Below are positions 13,849-14,607 of a stretch of 14,607 bases of DNA, piece after piece. Below the pieces are notes generated by a model, which had not been told where the DNA came from, made no database searches, and worked only from the letters and a program-made list of their open reading frames with translations. Location: assembly GCA_963926925.1 (NCBI GenBank), contig CAWUZD010000049.1, positions 1-14,607 on the forward strand, written 5' to 3'. The stretch comes from Paralactobacillus_A sp963926925. Its GTDB lineage: Bacteria > Bacillota > Bacilli > Lactobacillales > Lactobacillaceae. The position numbers were made by a program, and so were the translations under genes. Positions within the stretch are counted from its first letter, which is position 1, and each line of letters starts with the position of its first letter.

Positions 13849-13878
13849 AAAAAAGATACTGATAAATCAGTATCTTTT
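13849..13878 (-). terminator. Terminator after rnc
   Basis: AAAAGATACTGA (13851-13862) and TCAGTATCTTTT (13867-13878) form a perfect 12-bp stem with a 4-base TAAA loop. On the minus strand the stem ends in six T (13854-13849). It lies 10 bases past the rnc stop and should end most rnc transcripts before smc. Confidence 0.9.
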
Positions 13879-13888
13879 CAATAATTAA

Positions 13889-14587
13889 TTAGAGAACATT
13901 TAATTTTTTAAGTGCTTGTTCAGCAGCAGCCTGTTCAGCAGCCTTTTTACTAGTTCCTTTTCCTTCACCTAATAGTTCACCATTAGCAGTTACCGAAACA
14001 GTAAATTCACGCTGATTAGCCGCACCACTTTCATCTAAAAGATTATAAGAAATATCAACAGCACCATTTTGTTGCAAATATTCTTGTAAACGGGTCTTGT
14101 AATCCATGATTGTTAAGAAAACGCCGGAATCAATCTTAGGAAAGACTGTTTGTGATAAGAATTTAACAACTGCATCTTTACCTTGATCCAAATATAAAGC
14201 ACCATTAAATGCTTCAAATAAATCTTCTAGTAATGTTGCCCGTTGCCGCGCACCTGATTTTTCTTCACCATGGCCAAGTTTAATATATTTATCAAAATTA
14301 GCGTCCTTAGCAAAAGCACTAAAACTACGGGTTTGGACAATTTCAGCACGCATCCGTGTTAATTTGCCTTCCGGTAATTCTGGATACTTACGATAAAGGT
14401 AATCAGATACTGTTAATTCCAAAACAGCATCGCCCAAAAACTCAAGCCGTTCATTATCATGAATACCTAAATCTTGATGTTCATTAGCATAAGATGAATG
14501 TGTAAATGCTTCATCTAGTAAGGCAGGATTATGAAAAGTAATACCATAACGTTCATGTAATTCCGTTAATAATCCAGCATCAACCAT
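13889..14587 (-). CDS. rnc: Ribonuclease III
   Basis: RNase III cuts double-stranded RNA, including the 30S rRNA precursor and many structured mRNAs. The 232 residues are full length. The nuclease domain spans about 1-150 and holds the signature NERLEFLGDAVLEL at 45-58. By alignment to E. coli, the Mg-binding residues are E49, D53, D122 and E125 (in EDLFEAF). The double-stranded-RNA-binding domain starts near residue 162 (DYKTRLQEYLQQ) and ends with GKGTSKKAAEQAAAEQALKK. The ATG at 14587 has AAAGGAGAT 7 bases upstream, so the gene is complete even though its promoter lies outside the window. It precedes smc as in most Firmicutes but is closed off by its own terminator. Confidence 0.99.
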   Translation of the reverse strand: MVDAGLLTELHERYGITFHNPALLDEAFTHSSYANEHQDLGIHDNERLEFLGDAVLELTVSDYLYRKYPELPEGKLTRMRAEIVQTRSFSAFAKDANFDKYIKLGHGEEKSGARQRATLLEDLFEAFNGALYLDQGKDAVVKFLSQTVFPKIDSGVFLTIMDYKTRLQEYLQQNGAVDISYNLLDESGAANQREFTVSVTANGELLGEGKGTSKKAAEQAAAEQALKKLNVL

Positions 14588-14607
14588 AAAATTTATCTCC
14601 TTTAAGT

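Overview
This is a chromosomal housekeeping window from a low-GC Gram-positive bacterium, most likely a member of the Lactobacillaceae. The evidence is the AT-rich sequence, the strong purine-rich Shine-Dalgarno sites, the Firmicutes order rnc-smc-ftsY-ylxM-ffh-rpsP-khpA-rimM-trmD-rplS, and small Firmicutes-type proteins (YlxM, YneF, DUF896, a YabB/YazA-like pair). The genus cannot be fixed from the sequence alone. All genes except plsC lie on the minus strand, so transcription runs mostly from right to left.

Right part (about 14587 down to 4312): rnc, a terminator, a new promoter, then smc, ftsY, ylxM and ffh packed almost without gaps. A good promoter in the ffh-rpsP gap starts rpsP-khpA-rimM-trmD, and a probable separate promoter plus leader serves rplS. 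This block covers RNA processing (RNase III), chromosome condensation (SMC), co-translational protein targeting (FtsY, Ffh, YlxM) and 30S/50S ribosome building with tRNA modification (S16, KhpA, RimM, TrmD, L19). A strong terminator at about 4245-4286 closes it.

Middle part (about 4203 down to 3639): two small genes, a DUF896 protein and the membrane protein YneF. A cluster of repeated 8-base half-sites surrounds the likely yneF promoter. A bidirectional terminator at 3596-3630 separates yneF from plsC, the only plus-strand gene, which encodes a phospholipid acyltransferase. plsC is divergent from a tRNA1(Val)-type methyltransferase gene, and the two have overlapping promoters.

Left part (about 2863 down to 1): the methyltransferase and an overlapping GIY-YIG nuclease-family gene, both apparently starting with TTG. 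These are followed by the rpsB promoter, a structured leader, rpsB, a terminator-like hairpin, and tsf, which runs off the left edge.

I found no transposon, phage, CRISPR, tRNA/rRNA or defence genes, and no obvious new protein system. The points worth a second look are RNA and regulatory structures: a branched structure ending in a terminator-like stem between khpA and rimM, a folded rpsB leader, a candidate L19 leader, and the half-site cluster at yneF. Two protein oddities also stand out: the very long Ser/Thr/Ala-rich acidic FtsY extension and the extremely glutamine-rich SMC arms. No gene-free stretch exceeds 300 bases.
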